Source: CAZTAO01 sp964611645 (lineage in GTDB: Bacteria; Armatimonadota; UBA5829). From it: 64,000 nt of DNA. Where the stretch lies: assembly GCA_964611645.1 (NCBI GenBank), contig CAZTAO010000001.1:62001-126000 (forward strand), given 5' to 3'. The notes below the pieces were generated by a model, which worked only from the letters and a program-made list of their open reading frames with translations, had not been told where the DNA came from and made no database searches. Position numbers and translations under genes: made by a program. This document shows positions 33,804-42,156 of the stretch, piece by piece; the first letter of the stretch is position 1, and each line of letters starts with the position of its first letter.

Positions 33804-34954
33804 CTCGCATAGAACCGGTTCACGAAGTCTTCATGCGGCGTGCCCTCAAGCTTGCCGCCAAGCACAGACCCAGCCCAAACCCAAAGGTCGGTGCGGTTGT
33901 GGTGAAGGGCGGGGTTGTGGTCGGCGAGGGCGCACACCAGTACGCGGGAGGTCCTCACGCGGAAGTTGTCGCGCTGGCCAAAGCCGGCGAGCAAGCCCGC
34001 GGAGCGGACTTGTACGTGACGCTCGAACCCTGCTGCCACTGGGGACGGACCCCACCGTGTACGGATGCCGTAATCGCGGCCGGGATCGCCAGAGTTATCA
34101 TCGGAATGAAAGATCCCGACGCAAAGGTCGCCGGCAAGGGCATCGAGAAGTTGACCGAGGCAGGGATCGAGGTAGTTGGTCCGGTTCTTGAGGAAGAGTG
34201 TGCCAGGATCAACCGGGCATACATCTACAATCGAAAGAGCAAGACCGGACTGGTGTGGGTGACCCTCAAGCTGGCGATGAGTCTGGATGGCCGAATAGCC
34301 ACGCGCACGGGCGATTCCAAGTGGATAACGGGAGAGAAGTCGCGGGCGTATGTCCAGAAGCTTAGAGCAAATGTCGATGCCATACTCATCGGCGCCAACA
34401 CGGCGCGCATCGATAATCCAAGGCTCACTGCTCGGCTGGGAAAGAAGACTCTGTACCCGAAGAGGGTCATCCTGAGCAGCGACTGCAATCTGCCGACGGA
34501 CCTGGCTATGTTCAGTGAACCCGGCGAGACAATAGTTATGACAACGGGTCTAGCTCCGGCAGAGAATCGGCAGCGGCTGGAGGCAGTCGGGGCGAGTGTC
34601 ATAGCAGTTCAGGACGACATAGGCCAGCCTTACCTGGATGACGTGCTCAAGACTCTCGGAGAGATGGGCTGCTTGTCAGTGCTGATCGAGGGTGGGGGAG
34701 AGCTGGCGGCCAGTTTCATAGAGGATGAGTCGGTCTGCGATGTTGCGTTCTTCTACGGACCGGTCATCATTGGCGGAAAAGACGCGGTGCCGGGAATCGG
34801 CGGGGTAGGCGAGGAACGTATGGCAACTTGCCCGCGTCTATCCAAAGTGACAATTCGAAGACTCGGAGAGGATTTCCTCTTAACCGGGGAGATTGGCGGA
34901 TCGCCCGAGTTCATGTACCAAGGAAAACCACTTGTTCACGGGAATCATAGCTGA
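33800..34954 (+). CDS. ribD: Bifunctional pyrimidine deaminase/reductase RibD
   Basis: RibD carries out the second and third steps of riboflavin synthesis: deamination of the pyrimidine from GTP, then NADPH-dependent reduction of the ribosyl chain. The deaminase half (about 1-145) has the zinc site GGPHAEVVAL and LEPCCHWGRTPPC; the reductase half (about 150-370) has KLAMSLDGRIATRTGDSKWITGE and LIEGGGELAASFI. ATG 33800 overlaps the previous stop by four bases, which suggests translational coupling. The family length (about 360-380) fits. No FMN riboswitch precedes it, consistent with transcription from further upstream. Confidence 0.97.
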   Translation: MTRIEPVHEVFMRRALKLAAKHRPSPNPKVGAVVVKGGVVVGEGAHQYAGGPHAEVVALAKAGEQARGADLYVTLEPCCHWGRTPPCTDAVIAAGIARVIIGMKDPDAKVAGKGIEKLTEAGIEVVGPVLEEECARINRAYIYNRKSKTGLVWVTLKLAMSLDGRIATRTGDSKWITGEKSRAYVQKLRANVDAILIGANTARIDNPRLTARLGKKTLYPKRVILSSDCNLPTDLAMFSEPGETIVMTTGLAPAENRQRLEAVGASVIAVQDDIGQPYLDDVLKTLGEMGCLSVLIEGGGELAASFIEDESVCDVAFFYGPVIIGGKDAVPGIGGVGEERMATCPRLSKVTIRRLGEDFLLTGEIGGSPEFMYQGKPLVHGNHS

Positions 34955-35570
34955 GATAGGCACGGTTGCTTCGGTGCAGCGGGGGACAGTTACCCGGATC
35001 GAGGTTGCGTCTCAACTCGTGAGGCTGGGAGTGAAGGTCGGCGACAGCGTGTCGGTGAACGGTGTCTGCTTGACCCTCACCAAACCCGCCGATCGTGTCC
35101 TGAGCTTCGATGCCGTGCAGGAGACCATCGCGAAAAGCGCCCTTGGCTCATTGCGCGTCGGCGAGAGGGTGAACCTCGAACCGGCCTTGAGAGCGGGCGA
35201 CCCATTGGGCGGCCACTTCGTGCTGGGGCATGTGGACGGTGTTGGTACGATAGAATCTGTGAGCGCGGTTGGCGAGTCCCGGGTGATCCGCATTGGAGCG
35301 CCCAGGAACGTGCTGAAGTACATTGTGGACAAGGGTTCGGTGGCGGTCGACGGTATTAGCCTTACAGTTGCATCCTATGATGCATCCGGCTTCACCATTG
35401 CCGTGATCCCCCACACAATCGAGGCCACAACGCTTCACGAGCGCAGGGCAGGGGATAAGGTCAATCTCGAAGCGGACGTTTTGGGTAAATATGTTGAGAA
35501 GCTGCTCGGCAGATCAGATGGCTCGGGCGAATCGATGGATGGTTTGCTCCGAGATTCAGGTTTCGTATAA
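34932..35570 (+). CDS. ribE: Riboflavin synthase alpha chain
   Basis: This 212-residue enzyme dismutates two molecules of dimethyl-ribityllumazine to riboflavin. It has two lumazine-binding repeats: MFTGIIAEIGTVASV...GDSVSVNGVCLTL and HFVLGHVDGVGTIES...GSVAVDGISLTVA. The TTG start at 34932 gives the conserved MFTGII N-terminus and has AAGGA eight bases upstream; it overlaps ribD by 23 bases. The upstream GTG at 34893 would add 13 unrelated residues. It belongs to the ribD-ribE-ribBA-ribH operon. Confidence 0.96.
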   Translation: MFTGIIAEIGTVASVQRGTVTRIEVASQLVRLGVKVGDSVSVNGVCLTLTKPADRVLSFDAVQETIAKSALGSLRVGERVNLEPALRAGDPLGGHFVLGHVDGVGTIESVSAVGESRVIRIGAPRNVLKYIVDKGSVAVDGISLTVASYDASGFTIAVIPHTIEATTLHERRAGDKVNLEADVLGKYVEKLLGRSDGSGESMDGLLRDSGFV

Positions 35571-35581
35571 CGAGAGGAATT

Positions 35582-35600
35582 CGCGGGCGTCGCGCCCGCG
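35582..35600 (+). promoter_or_regulatory. Perfect GC hairpin directly before ribBA
   Basis: CGCGGGCG (35582-35589) and CGCCCGCG (35593-35600) form an 8-bp perfect stem with a TCG loop. GAGAGGAA (35572-35579) lies just before it and the ribBA start region just after it, so the hairpin separates the best Shine-Dalgarno sequence from the gene. Confidence 0.6.
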
Positions 35601-35609
35601 GTGGTAGAT

Positions 35610-36869
35610 ATGGAAGGCAAAGATAGAGTGTTTGCAGATGTTGAGGCCGCGCTGGAAGACCTGCGCGCGGGCAAGATACGTATTGTGGTGGACGGCGAGG
35701 CCCGTGCCAACGAGGGCGACTTCGTGATGTCGGCGGAACACGCCACGCCTGAAGCGGTCAACTTCATGGTGACCTATGGCAGGGGCCTTGTCTGCGTCCC
35801 CACCACCTCCCAGAGGCTCGAGCAGTTGGGGCTGCCGATGATGGTCGAGCGGAATACAGCTCTTCTGGGGACTGCATTTACGGTCAGTGTTGACGCGGCT
35901 CACGGTACTACGACCGGCATCTCAGCCCACGACAGGGCAGCCACTATCCGGGTCTTCGCGGACCCCAACGCCAAGCCGTCGGACCTTGCAAGGCCTGGTC
36001 ACATACATCCCCTGAGGGCTACTGAGGGCGGTGTGCTGGTCCGCGCGGGCCACACAGAGGCAGTGGTGGACATGATGAGGCTGGCGGGCCTGGGTGAGGC
36101 CGGGGTTCTGTGTGAGATTCTCAAGGAAGACGGCTCGATGGCCCGCCTCCCTGACCTGATGGAAATGGCAGAGAAGTGGAACCTCAAGATAGTCACCATT
36201 GCCGATATCATCAAGCATCGGCGAATCAACGAGAGGCTCATTACCAAGGTCGCAAGCTGCAAGATTCCGACCGAATATGGCGAGTTTATGGCGCACGCGT
36301 ACCAGGCGTCAGTAGACTCCAGCCCGTATGTTGCTTTGGTAATGGGTGACGTAGCAGACGGCTCCGACGTGTTGGTCCGCATCCACTCCGGCTGCTTTAC
36401 GGGTGATGTCCTCGGCTCGCTGCGGTGCGACTGTGGGGAACAGTTGCAGACCGCTATGCGTATGATAGCTGAAGAAGGCCGCGGGGTGCTGGTGTACATA
36501 TATAACCACGAGGGCCGTGGAATAGGCTTGGTCAACAAGCTCAAGGCATACGTCCTGCAGGATCACGGGGCGGACACAGTTGAGGCCAACCACATGCTCG
36601 GTTTCCCCAACGATATGAGAGACTACAGCCTGGGCGCGCAGATACTGGTGGACTTGGGTCTCAAGCGAATCAGACTTCTCACCAACAACCCCGGCAAGTA
36701 CGTGGCGCTGCAGGGGTATGATCTGGAGATAGTCGAACGGGTACCGATAGTATGCAAACCCAACGAGTCCAACGCGCGATACCTGCGCACCAAACGCGAC
36801 CGAATGGGCCACCTGATGGATGACCACCTTTTCGACGACTGCGAAGCAGAGTCAAAAGGGGAGAAGTAG
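35610..36869 (+). CDS. ribBA: Bifunctional DHBP synthase / GTP cyclohydrolase II
   Basis: The protein (419 residues from ATG 35610, 422 from GTG 35601) starts both branches of riboflavin synthesis. The RibB half (to about 203) makes dihydroxybutanone phosphate from ribulose-5-phosphate; the RibA half opens GTP. RibA shows the zinc ligands in HSGCFTGDVLGSLRCDCGEQ and NHEGRGIGL. RibB keeps RPGHIHPL, RAGHTEA and the ANEGD acidic pair, but the family DDEDRENEGD reads DGEARANEGD, replacing the metal-binding Glu (Glu38 in E. coli RibB) with Ala. The RibB activity is therefore uncertain. ATG 35610 has GGTGG five bases upstream. Confidence 0.94.
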   Translation: MEGKDRVFADVEAALEDLRAGKIRIVVDGEARANEGDFVMSAEHATPEAVNFMVTYGRGLVCVPTTSQRLEQLGLPMMVERNTALLGTAFTVSVDAAHGTTTGISAHDRAATIRVFADPNAKPSDLARPGHIHPLRATEGGVLVRAGHTEAVVDMMRLAGLGEAGVLCEILKEDGSMARLPDLMEMAEKWNLKIVTIADIIKHRRINERLITKVASCKIPTEYGEFMAHAYQASVDSSPYVALVMGDVADGSDVLVRIHSGCFTGDVLGSLRCDCGEQLQTAMRMIAEEGRGVLVYIYNHEGRGIGLVNKLKAYVLQDHGADTVEANHMLGFPNDMRDYSLGAQILVDLGLKRIRLLTNNPGKYVALQGYDLEIVERVPIVCKPNESNARYLRTKRDRMGHLMDDHLFDDCEAESKGEK

Positions 36870-37008
36870 CCCCAACCTCCCTCTCCTCGCGGGAGAGGGC
36901 AGGGGAGAGGTTCTTCTAGCGTAGGGCAATGCAGAAGTTATAGGTGAAAAGAACCGCCCCCTAGCTCCCTCCTGGCGTGGAGGGGGAATGGAGTGAGGTT
37001 CTTCCGCA
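36870..37008. repeat. Two copies of the dispersed GC-rich repeat between ribBA and ribH
   Basis: The first copy (36870-36918) has CCCTCTCC/GGGAGAGG-type pairing followed by CAGGGGAGAGGTTCTTCTAGCG. The second (36949-37008) is in the opposite orientation, starting AAGAACCGCCCCCTAGCTCC and ending in AGTGAGGTTCTTCCGC. Together they fill the 152-base gap inside the riboflavin operon. Confidence 0.75.
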
Positions 37009-37021
37009 TAGGAGGGTAGTA

Positions 37022-37489
37022 ATGGCGAAAACAATCGAAGGCGTTCTTGTAGCCAAGGGCCTGAAGTTTGGCATAGTGGCGAGCAGATTCAACGAGTTCA
37101 TTACCGGCAAGCTCATCGAGGGGGCAATGGACGCCCTCAAGCGACACGGAGCCGCCGAAGACGCAATAGACCTGGCATGGGTCCCTGGGGCCTTTGAGAT
37201 ACCGCTGGTGGCTCAGAAGATGGCTCAGGGTGGCAAGTACGACGCCGTGATCTGCCTGGGTGCGGTTATACGCGGCTCGACCCCGCACTTCGACTACGTG
37301 GCGGCCGAGGCGTCCAAGGGCATCGCCCATGTTATGCTTGCAACGGGAGTCCCTACGATCTTCGGGGTACTCACCACGGACACTATAGAGCAGGCCATAG
37401 AGCGCGCGGGCACGAAAGCAGGCAACAAGGGCTTCGATGCAGCCATGTCCGCCATAGAAATGGCCAGCCTGATGAAGCAACTGGGATAA
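37022..37489 (+). CDS. ribH: 6,7-dimethyl-8-ribityllumazine synthase
   Basis: The 155-residue enzyme condenses the RibD product with dihydroxybutanone phosphate and assembles as a pentamer or capsid. Motifs: FGIVASRFNEFITGKL, WVPGAFEIPLVAQKMA, CLGAVIRGSTPHFDYVAAEASKGI with the catalytic His, and VPTIFGVLTTDTIEQAIERAGTKAGNKG. ATG 37022 follows AGGAGGG by six bases. An upstream GTG at 36977 would lie inside the repeat element and is rejected. It is the last gene of the rib operon. Confidence 0.97.
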   Translation: MAKTIEGVLVAKGLKFGIVASRFNEFITGKLIEGAMDALKRHGAAEDAIDLAWVPGAFEIPLVAQKMAQGGKYDAVICLGAVIRGSTPHFDYVAAEASKGIAHVMLATGVPTIFGVLTTDTIEQAIERAGTKAGNKGFDAAMSAIEMASLMKQLG

Positions 37490-37592
37490 GCATTTCCCGA
37501 GGGGGCCAGGGGCAGATCCTTCCAGCTAGACAGGAGCAATGTGCCCCGGCGCCAAACTTGGGTATATACTTCTCTGACTGGAGGTTACGCAT
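37490..37592 (+). other. Gap with partial repeat copy before the HtrA gene
   Basis: TCCCGAGGGGGCCAGGGGCA and ATCCTTCC (37496-37524) look like a degenerate copy of the dispersed repeat. TATACT at 37564-37569 could be a -10 box for the protease gene, but no clear -35 box is seen. Confidence 0.35.
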
Positions 37593-38801
37593 ATGTCCAA
37601 GACTATCTCGTACTTGTTAGTGTTTGTGCTGGGGTTCGTCCTCTGCGCTTTCTCGATCTACCATTTCTTTGGGTCTCCGGCTTCCTTTGGTACGGAGTCC
37701 TCCAACCAGGCTACCGGAGGCGGGCTGAGAGTTGCCAGGTCCGGCAACAATCAGGTCGCCAAGGCCGCCGAAAAGGTCAGCGCATACGTCGTCAACATAG
37801 ATACGATAGGCAGGCCCCAGATGGCTCCGGCCCAGATGGGCGGCCCGATGCCAGGCATGCCCCCGGGGTTCGGGATGCCCTTTGGGCAGCCGCAGGAGGT
37901 TACACCCAGGGGGTCGGCCTCCGGAGTTATCTTTACGCCGGATGGCTATATCCTCACCAACAACCACGTGGTGGCTGGAGCCGCGACCCTGTCGGTGACC
38001 ATGCACGATGGCAAGCAGTTCCAGGCCAAACTGATTGGCAGAGACCCCAAGACAGACCTCGCTGTCATAAAGATCGACGCCAAAGACCTGCCCTATGCTA
38101 AGTTCGCGGATTCCGACCAGATCACGGTCGGCGACTGGGTCATAGCGGTCGGGAACTCGCTGGGGCTCGGCCCGACGGTGACCGTGGGCGTCGTCAGCGC
38201 AACAAAGCGAGGCCCCATCAACATCCAGGGCAAGACGCTGGAGAAGGTCATCCAGACAGACGCCGCCATCAATCGTGGTAACAGCGGTGGCGCACTGGCC
38301 GACATAAACGGCGACCTCATTGGTATCAACTCTGCCATCGCATCGTCCGGACCGGATGGCGGCAGCATTGGGATAGGTTTTGCGGTTCCCAGCAATACAG
38401 CCAGAACCATAGCCGACCAGATCATGAAGACCGGCGAGGTTGTGAGGCCGTGGCTGGGAATCAAGTACACCGGGTTCGATGAAGAGGCCAGGAAGATGCT
38501 GCAGGCGAGAAGCGGGCAGGCTCAGCCGCCTAAGGAAGACGGTGTGCTGGTGATAGATGTGGTGCAGGGCTCACCCGCCGCGCAGGCCGGGCTTAGGCCG
38601 TACGATGTGATTCTCAAGTTTGAGGGCAAGCCGATTTCCCCTTCGGGGAAAGCTGAGGCCGGGAAAGTGTCTCTCGGAGAGCAGGTGGGCGCAGGCAAAG
38701 TAGGTGACACGATCACGTTGGAAGTCTGGCACTCCGCCAACGGCACGACCAGCAGCGCCGGAGTCATCCTGGGCAAGATGCCCACGGACCTTGGCGAATA
38801 G
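37593..38801 (+). CDS. HtrA/DegP-family serine protease with PDZ domain
   Basis: The 402-residue envelope protease degrades or holds misfolded exported proteins. It has one N-terminal TM/signal segment (5-25), a Met/Pro/Gly-rich linker (about 70-95, QMGGPMPGMPPGFGMPFG), an S1C protease domain with the triad His in TNNHVV, Asp in KTDLAV and Ser in GNSGGAL, and a C-terminal PDZ domain (VLVIDVVQGSPAAQAGLRPYDVIL). ATG 37593 has GGAGG eight bases upstream. The linker is similar in composition to the pilus protein tails. One PDZ domain and an anchor resemble DegS/HtrA more than DegP. Confidence 0.94.
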   Translation: MSKTISYLLVFVLGFVLCAFSIYHFFGSPASFGTESSNQATGGGLRVARSGNNQVAKAAEKVSAYVVNIDTIGRPQMAPAQMGGPMPGMPPGFGMPFGQPQEVTPRGSASGVIFTPDGYILTNNHVVAGAATLSVTMHDGKQFQAKLIGRDPKTDLAVIKIDAKDLPYAKFADSDQITVGDWVIAVGNSLGLGPTVTVGVVSATKRGPINIQGKTLEKVIQTDAAINRGNSGGALADINGDLIGINSAIASSGPDGGSIGIGFAVPSNTARTIADQIMKTGEVVRPWLGIKYTGFDEEARKMLQARSGQAQPPKEDGVLVIDVVQGSPAAQAGLRPYDVILKFEGKPISPSGKAEAGKVSLGEQVGAGKVGDTITLEVWHSANGTTSSAGVILGKMPTDLGE

Positions 38802-38808
38802 CGGTCAG

Positions 38809-39372
38809 ATGCGGATAGGAGTCGTTAGCGATACTCACGGCAACGCTCAGGCGTTCCGCACAGCGATAGAGCGGTTGGGCAATATAGACTTGCTGCTGCA
38901 TGCCGGTGACATACTCTACCATCCCCCCAGGCTCGGATGCGCCGAGGGCTACGACCTGATGGGGATGGTTGAGGCGCTCAACACGCTCGGAGTTCCGATT
39001 GTTGCGGCTCGCGGCAACTGTGACTCCGAGGTCTACGAGGAACTCCTGCAGTTCCCTGTCCAATCCCCTTATGCCTACGCCTCCTGCGAGGGCACGAGGG
39101 TTCTGGTCAACCACGGCCACCTGCTTAGCAGCAGCCAACGGGGCGAACTCGGACGCAAGATGGATGTCCATTTTGTGATCTCAGGCCACACCCATCTTCC
39201 TGTCCTCGAGCGCTGCGACGGGGTCATTCTGATGAACCCCGGCAGCACATCGCTCCCGAAGTACGAAGTCAACGGCAAACTGATCCCATCGGCGGGCATA
39301 ATCACAGACGAGTCGATCCGCATCGTAAGCGTCGATGACGGCTCGATTTTGATGGAGATGAAGCGACAGTGA
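38809..39372 (+). CDS. YfcE/MJ0936-type metallophosphoesterase
   Basis: The 187-residue protein is a small calcineurin-like phosphodiesterase. Metal-binding motifs are in family order: MRIGVVSDTHGN, LLLHAGDIL, ARGNCDSE, VNHGHLL and SGHTHLPVLE, followed by LMNPGSTSLPK. The substrate in vivo is unknown for most of the family; in vitro it is often a model phosphodiester. ATG 38809 lies eight bases after the protease gene and the stop overlaps the nagA start by four bases. An ORF start at 38704 lies inside the protease gene and is rejected. Confidence 0.92.
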   Translation: MRIGVVSDTHGNAQAFRTAIERLGNIDLLLHAGDILYHPPRLGCAEGYDLMGMVEALNTLGVPIVAARGNCDSEVYEELLQFPVQSPYAYASCEGTRVLVNHGHLLSSSQRGELGRKMDVHFVISGHTHLPVLERCDGVILMNPGSTSLPKYEVNGKLIPSAGIITDESIRIVSVDDGSILMEMKRQ

Positions 39373-40553
39373 GTGACAAAACACTCTTCTCAGGCGGCAC
39401 GATAGTCACCCCAACCCACCAGGTAAAGGCGGACCTTGTGATCGAGAACGGCAAGGTGGCGGCAATCCTGCCGCCCGGAGATGCCGTTGAGTCCGGCAAC
39501 GTCGTTGACTGCGCCGGTTGCTGGGTCGGTCCCGGCCTGGTGGATATACACGTCCACGGCGGCGCGGGACACGATTTTGTCAGCGACAACCCCGAAGAGA
39601 TAGCTCAAGGTGTGGCCTATCATCTGTCACAGGGAACCACGTCGATTACGCCCTCTGCATTGAGCGTTCCGTTCGAGGAGATGGATCGGTCCATATCCGC
39701 GGCCAAAGAGGCCGCCAGGCGCTCGCAGGCCAGTATTTTGGGCTATCACGTCGAGGGCAACTACCTTGACATGGAGTATCGCGGCGGCCATCTGGCGGAT
39801 TACCTCTACCAGCCCGACCCCGAGGACTACATGCCCCTGTTGGACAAGCACGGTGACTTCATCACCGAATGGACTCTGGCGGTGGAACTCCCCGGCATCC
39901 TGGAACTGATCCGGGCGTGCCGGGAAAAGGGTGTTGTATGCTCGGTCAGCCACAGCCAGGCAACCTATGAACAGATAATGGCGGCGGTGGATGCCGGGCT
40001 GTCGCACTGCACCCACTTCGCTTGCGCGATGGGCAATCTGCGTTTCGCCCCCCTCAGGGAAAGCACTGGCAAAGGTTTTGCGCCGGGTGTGATTGAGACT
40101 GTTCTCCTGCAGGATGAGATCACCACGGAGGTCATTGCGGATGGCTTTCACCTCCACCCTGCCCTTATCCGGATGGCGGTGAAGTGCAAGGGTGTGGACA
40201 ACGTCTGCCTGGTCTCGGACTCGATGAAGGGAGTCGGCTTGCCGGATGGGGAACACTTCATAGGCGGCCAGGTCTGCGTCTGCAAGGGCGGAATTGCCAT
40301 AATCAAGGACAGGCCCGGGGTAATCGCCAGCTCTATCACTCCGCTGGTGGGGATGCTGCGTTTCGCTCACACGGTAGTTGGTCTGCCGCTGACCGACGCC
40401 TGGAAAATGGCCAGCGTCAACCCCGCCAAAGTAATAGGCTTCGCCGACACCAAAGGCAGCCTGTCCCCGGGCAAAGACGCAGACATCCTGGTGCTGGACT
40501 CCAACATGGCGATCAAGGGAGTCTGGGCTAGAGGAATAGATGTCGTGAGTTAA
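39369..40553 (+). CDS. nagA: N-acetylglucosamine-6-phosphate deacetylase
   Basis: NagA removes the acetyl group from GlcNAc-6-phosphate in amino-sugar and cell-wall recycling. The 394-residue amidohydrolase shows the metal site DIHVHGGAGHDF, the Glu in YHVEGNYLD, HSQATYEQ, HCTHFACAMGNL, and catalytic Asp in LVSDSMKGVGLP. It ends with ASVNPAKVIGFADTKGSLSPGKDADILVLD, typical of the class. GTG 39369 overlaps the previous stop (GTGA). No nagB, phosphotransferase or NagC gene is near. Confidence 0.94.
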   Translation: MSDKTLFSGGTIVTPTHQVKADLVIENGKVAAILPPGDAVESGNVVDCAGCWVGPGLVDIHVHGGAGHDFVSDNPEEIAQGVAYHLSQGTTSITPSALSVPFEEMDRSISAAKEAARRSQASILGYHVEGNYLDMEYRGGHLADYLYQPDPEDYMPLLDKHGDFITEWTLAVELPGILELIRACREKGVVCSVSHSQATYEQIMAAVDAGLSHCTHFACAMGNLRFAPLRESTGKGFAPGVIETVLLQDEITTEVIADGFHLHPALIRMAVKCKGVDNVCLVSDSMKGVGLPDGEHFIGGQVCVCKGGIAIIKDRPGVIASSITPLVGMLRFAHTVVGLPLTDAWKMASVNPAKVIGFADTKGSLSPGKDADILVLDSNMAIKGVWARGIDVVS

Positions 40554-40554
40554 T

Positions 40555-40716
40555 ACCCTCTCCTGCCGCAGCGGGAGAGGGGAGGGTGAGGGGCTTCTGG
40601 CGTAAGGTTGTTCGGAACTATTAGATGGTAGGAACCGCCCCCTAGCCCCCTCCTGGCGGGAGGGGGAATGCTGCACCCCCTCCCACGGGCCGCGGGAGAG
40701 GGAGTGGGCAGGGTTC
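40555..40716. repeat. Dispersed GC-rich repeats between convergent nagA and hydrolase genes
   Basis: A plus-oriented short copy (40555-40600, CCCTCTCCTGCCGCAGCGGGAGAG core split here by its hairpin) is followed by an inverted long copy starting AGGAACCGCCCCCTAGCCCC (40630) with CCTCCTGGCGGGAGG hairpin, and a third stem (40675-40715) containing CCCTCCC and GGGAGAGGGAG. They fill the whole convergent gap and may act as a bidirectional terminator. Confidence 0.75.
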
Positions 40717-40721
40717 TTCCT

Positions 40722-42035
40722 CTATTTTCCTTCCACGGCCACCATCGGCGATGAAAGCGAGAAACTGCCGAGGTCGCTTACGAACTCAGCTTCCACAAAC
40801 GCCGCGGACCAGCCCTTAGCAGGCTTGGGCACGGATGCAACATAATCCTTGCCGGTCTTGCTCATGTCAACCGGCTTCCACTCAGCCTTGCGCATGTCGC
40901 GAATGTCCGAAGTAGCTACCCAGAGCACGGCCTTGGTCAGGTCAGGCTGGGCTTTGAGCACTATTCTGGCTCCCTTGGAACTCTGCGTGCTCTTCATTTC
41001 CATTGTGGGCAGGGCCTTGTTTGTGGCGACGCTTCGCACAAAGCTCGAGCATGCCCCGGCTATCTTCATCAGGCACTGGATACTCTTGAAGTTGCTGCCT
41101 TCCATTCCCAGCCCGTGTCCGGCGTTGGGCATGTAGAGCACGTTCTTCTGGCCTGTAACCTTGGGCCAGTAGACGTTGAGCGAGTCAAAGGTCCAGTATG
41201 GGTCATTTGCGCCATTGATAAGGAGCTTGGGCATGGTGATCCTGTTGATGTAGGAGTAGGGGTCAACAATTCCCGTCAGCCTCTTGCCCTTCTCCGACTC
41301 AAGCACCGGCATAAGCCCGTTGTCCGTATAGTCCCCTATCTCCTCGCTGTAGCCACCGTAGGACATGAACTGGTGCCTCATTTGGGCCGGCAGGTTGAGG
41401 TTGTCGTAGACCATAGGCACAATACCCTTGACCCGCTTGCCGTCAGCGGCGGCGGTCAGCCATGTTGTCCAACCTCTTTTGGATGCTCCGGATACGATGA
41501 AACGGGTAATCTTGGACTTCATACCGGTCTGCGAGAATGCCTGAACGGCGTCCATGGCCCTGACAGCAGCCTTGGTCATCGGCAGAAGCAGCGGCCACTC
41601 GTAGTCGCCGGTTTCCAGTGCCTTGAGGAACGTGTAGGCTATGAGGGCGTCTTCCCGCTTGCCGTCATAGAGCGGCTGGTTGGGGATGTCCCAGAGCACT
41701 GCCACCGGGCACTTGAACGCCGAAGCCAGCGTCCCCATCACGATATCCTCTCTGCCGCCGGGGGATCCTCCGGTGACAATCAGCACGCAGAGGTCATCAA
41801 AGTCGCGGTTTGTGGGGATAATGATCTGCAGGTCGTGCTTCCATGCCATGCCTTCCCAGGTTTGGCTGGTCATGGCAAGGTTGATGGTCTTGCCTAGCGG
41901 AGTTGAGTTCTCCGAGGTCTTCTCCCACGCGTACGAGGCGTCGGGCTTGTTTACATAGTCGATCAACTCCTCGCATCTGGCGACTGTGCTCAACAGAGTA
42001 ACGAGGGCTAACAGGGTAACAAACAGTCTGGTCAA
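40722..42035 (-). CDS. PhoPQ-activated pathogenicity-related family hydrolase, exported
   Basis: The 437-residue protein belongs to the PqaA/PhoPQ-regulated alpha/beta-hydrolase family. It has a signal peptide (about 1-20, ending STVARC). Core features are WKHDLQIIIP, LVTGGSPGG, the nucleophile elbow FIVSGASKRGWTTWLTAA, MVYDNLN and LINGANDPYWTFDS with the acid, then PNAGHGL with the likely catalytic His. TTG 42035 is preferred because GGAGG lies five bases upstream; the ATG at 42047 overlaps that site. Substrates of this family are unknown. It is divergent from hydF. Confidence 0.85.
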   Translation of the reverse strand: MTRLFVTLLALVTLLSTVARCEELIDYVNKPDASYAWEKTSENSTPLGKTINLAMTSQTWEGMAWKHDLQIIIPTNRDFDDLCVLIVTGGSPGGREDIVMGTLASAFKCPVAVLWDIPNQPLYDGKREDALIAYTFLKALETGDYEWPLLLPMTKAAVRAMDAVQAFSQTGMKSKITRFIVSGASKRGWTTWLTAAADGKRVKGIVPMVYDNLNLPAQMRHQFMSYGGYSEEIGDYTDNGLMPVLESEKGKRLTGIVDPYSYINRITMPKLLINGANDPYWTFDSLNVYWPKVTGQKNVLYMPNAGHGLGMEGSNFKSIQCLMKIAGACSSFVRSVATNKALPTMEMKSTQSSKGARIVLKAQPDLTKAVLWVATSDIRDMRKAEWKPVDMSKTGKDYVASVPKPAKGWSAAFVEAEFVSDLGSFSLSSPMVAVEGK

Positions 42036-42087
42036 GATTACCTCCATATAGTTAGTCGTACTTGGTCGCGCGGGTGAACCCATTGGC

Positions 42088-42117
42088 TTGGTGGGCGCTT
42101 ACAGCAAGTGGTATAAT
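42088..42117 (+). promoter_or_regulatory. Promoter of hydF
   Basis: TTGGTG (42088-42093), an 18-base spacer and TATAAT (42112-42117) stand 40 bases before the GTG start of hydF. Confidence 0.5.
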
Positions 42118-42156
42118 CGGGTTACCGTATATATTAGACGCAAGCGAGGGCAAGAA

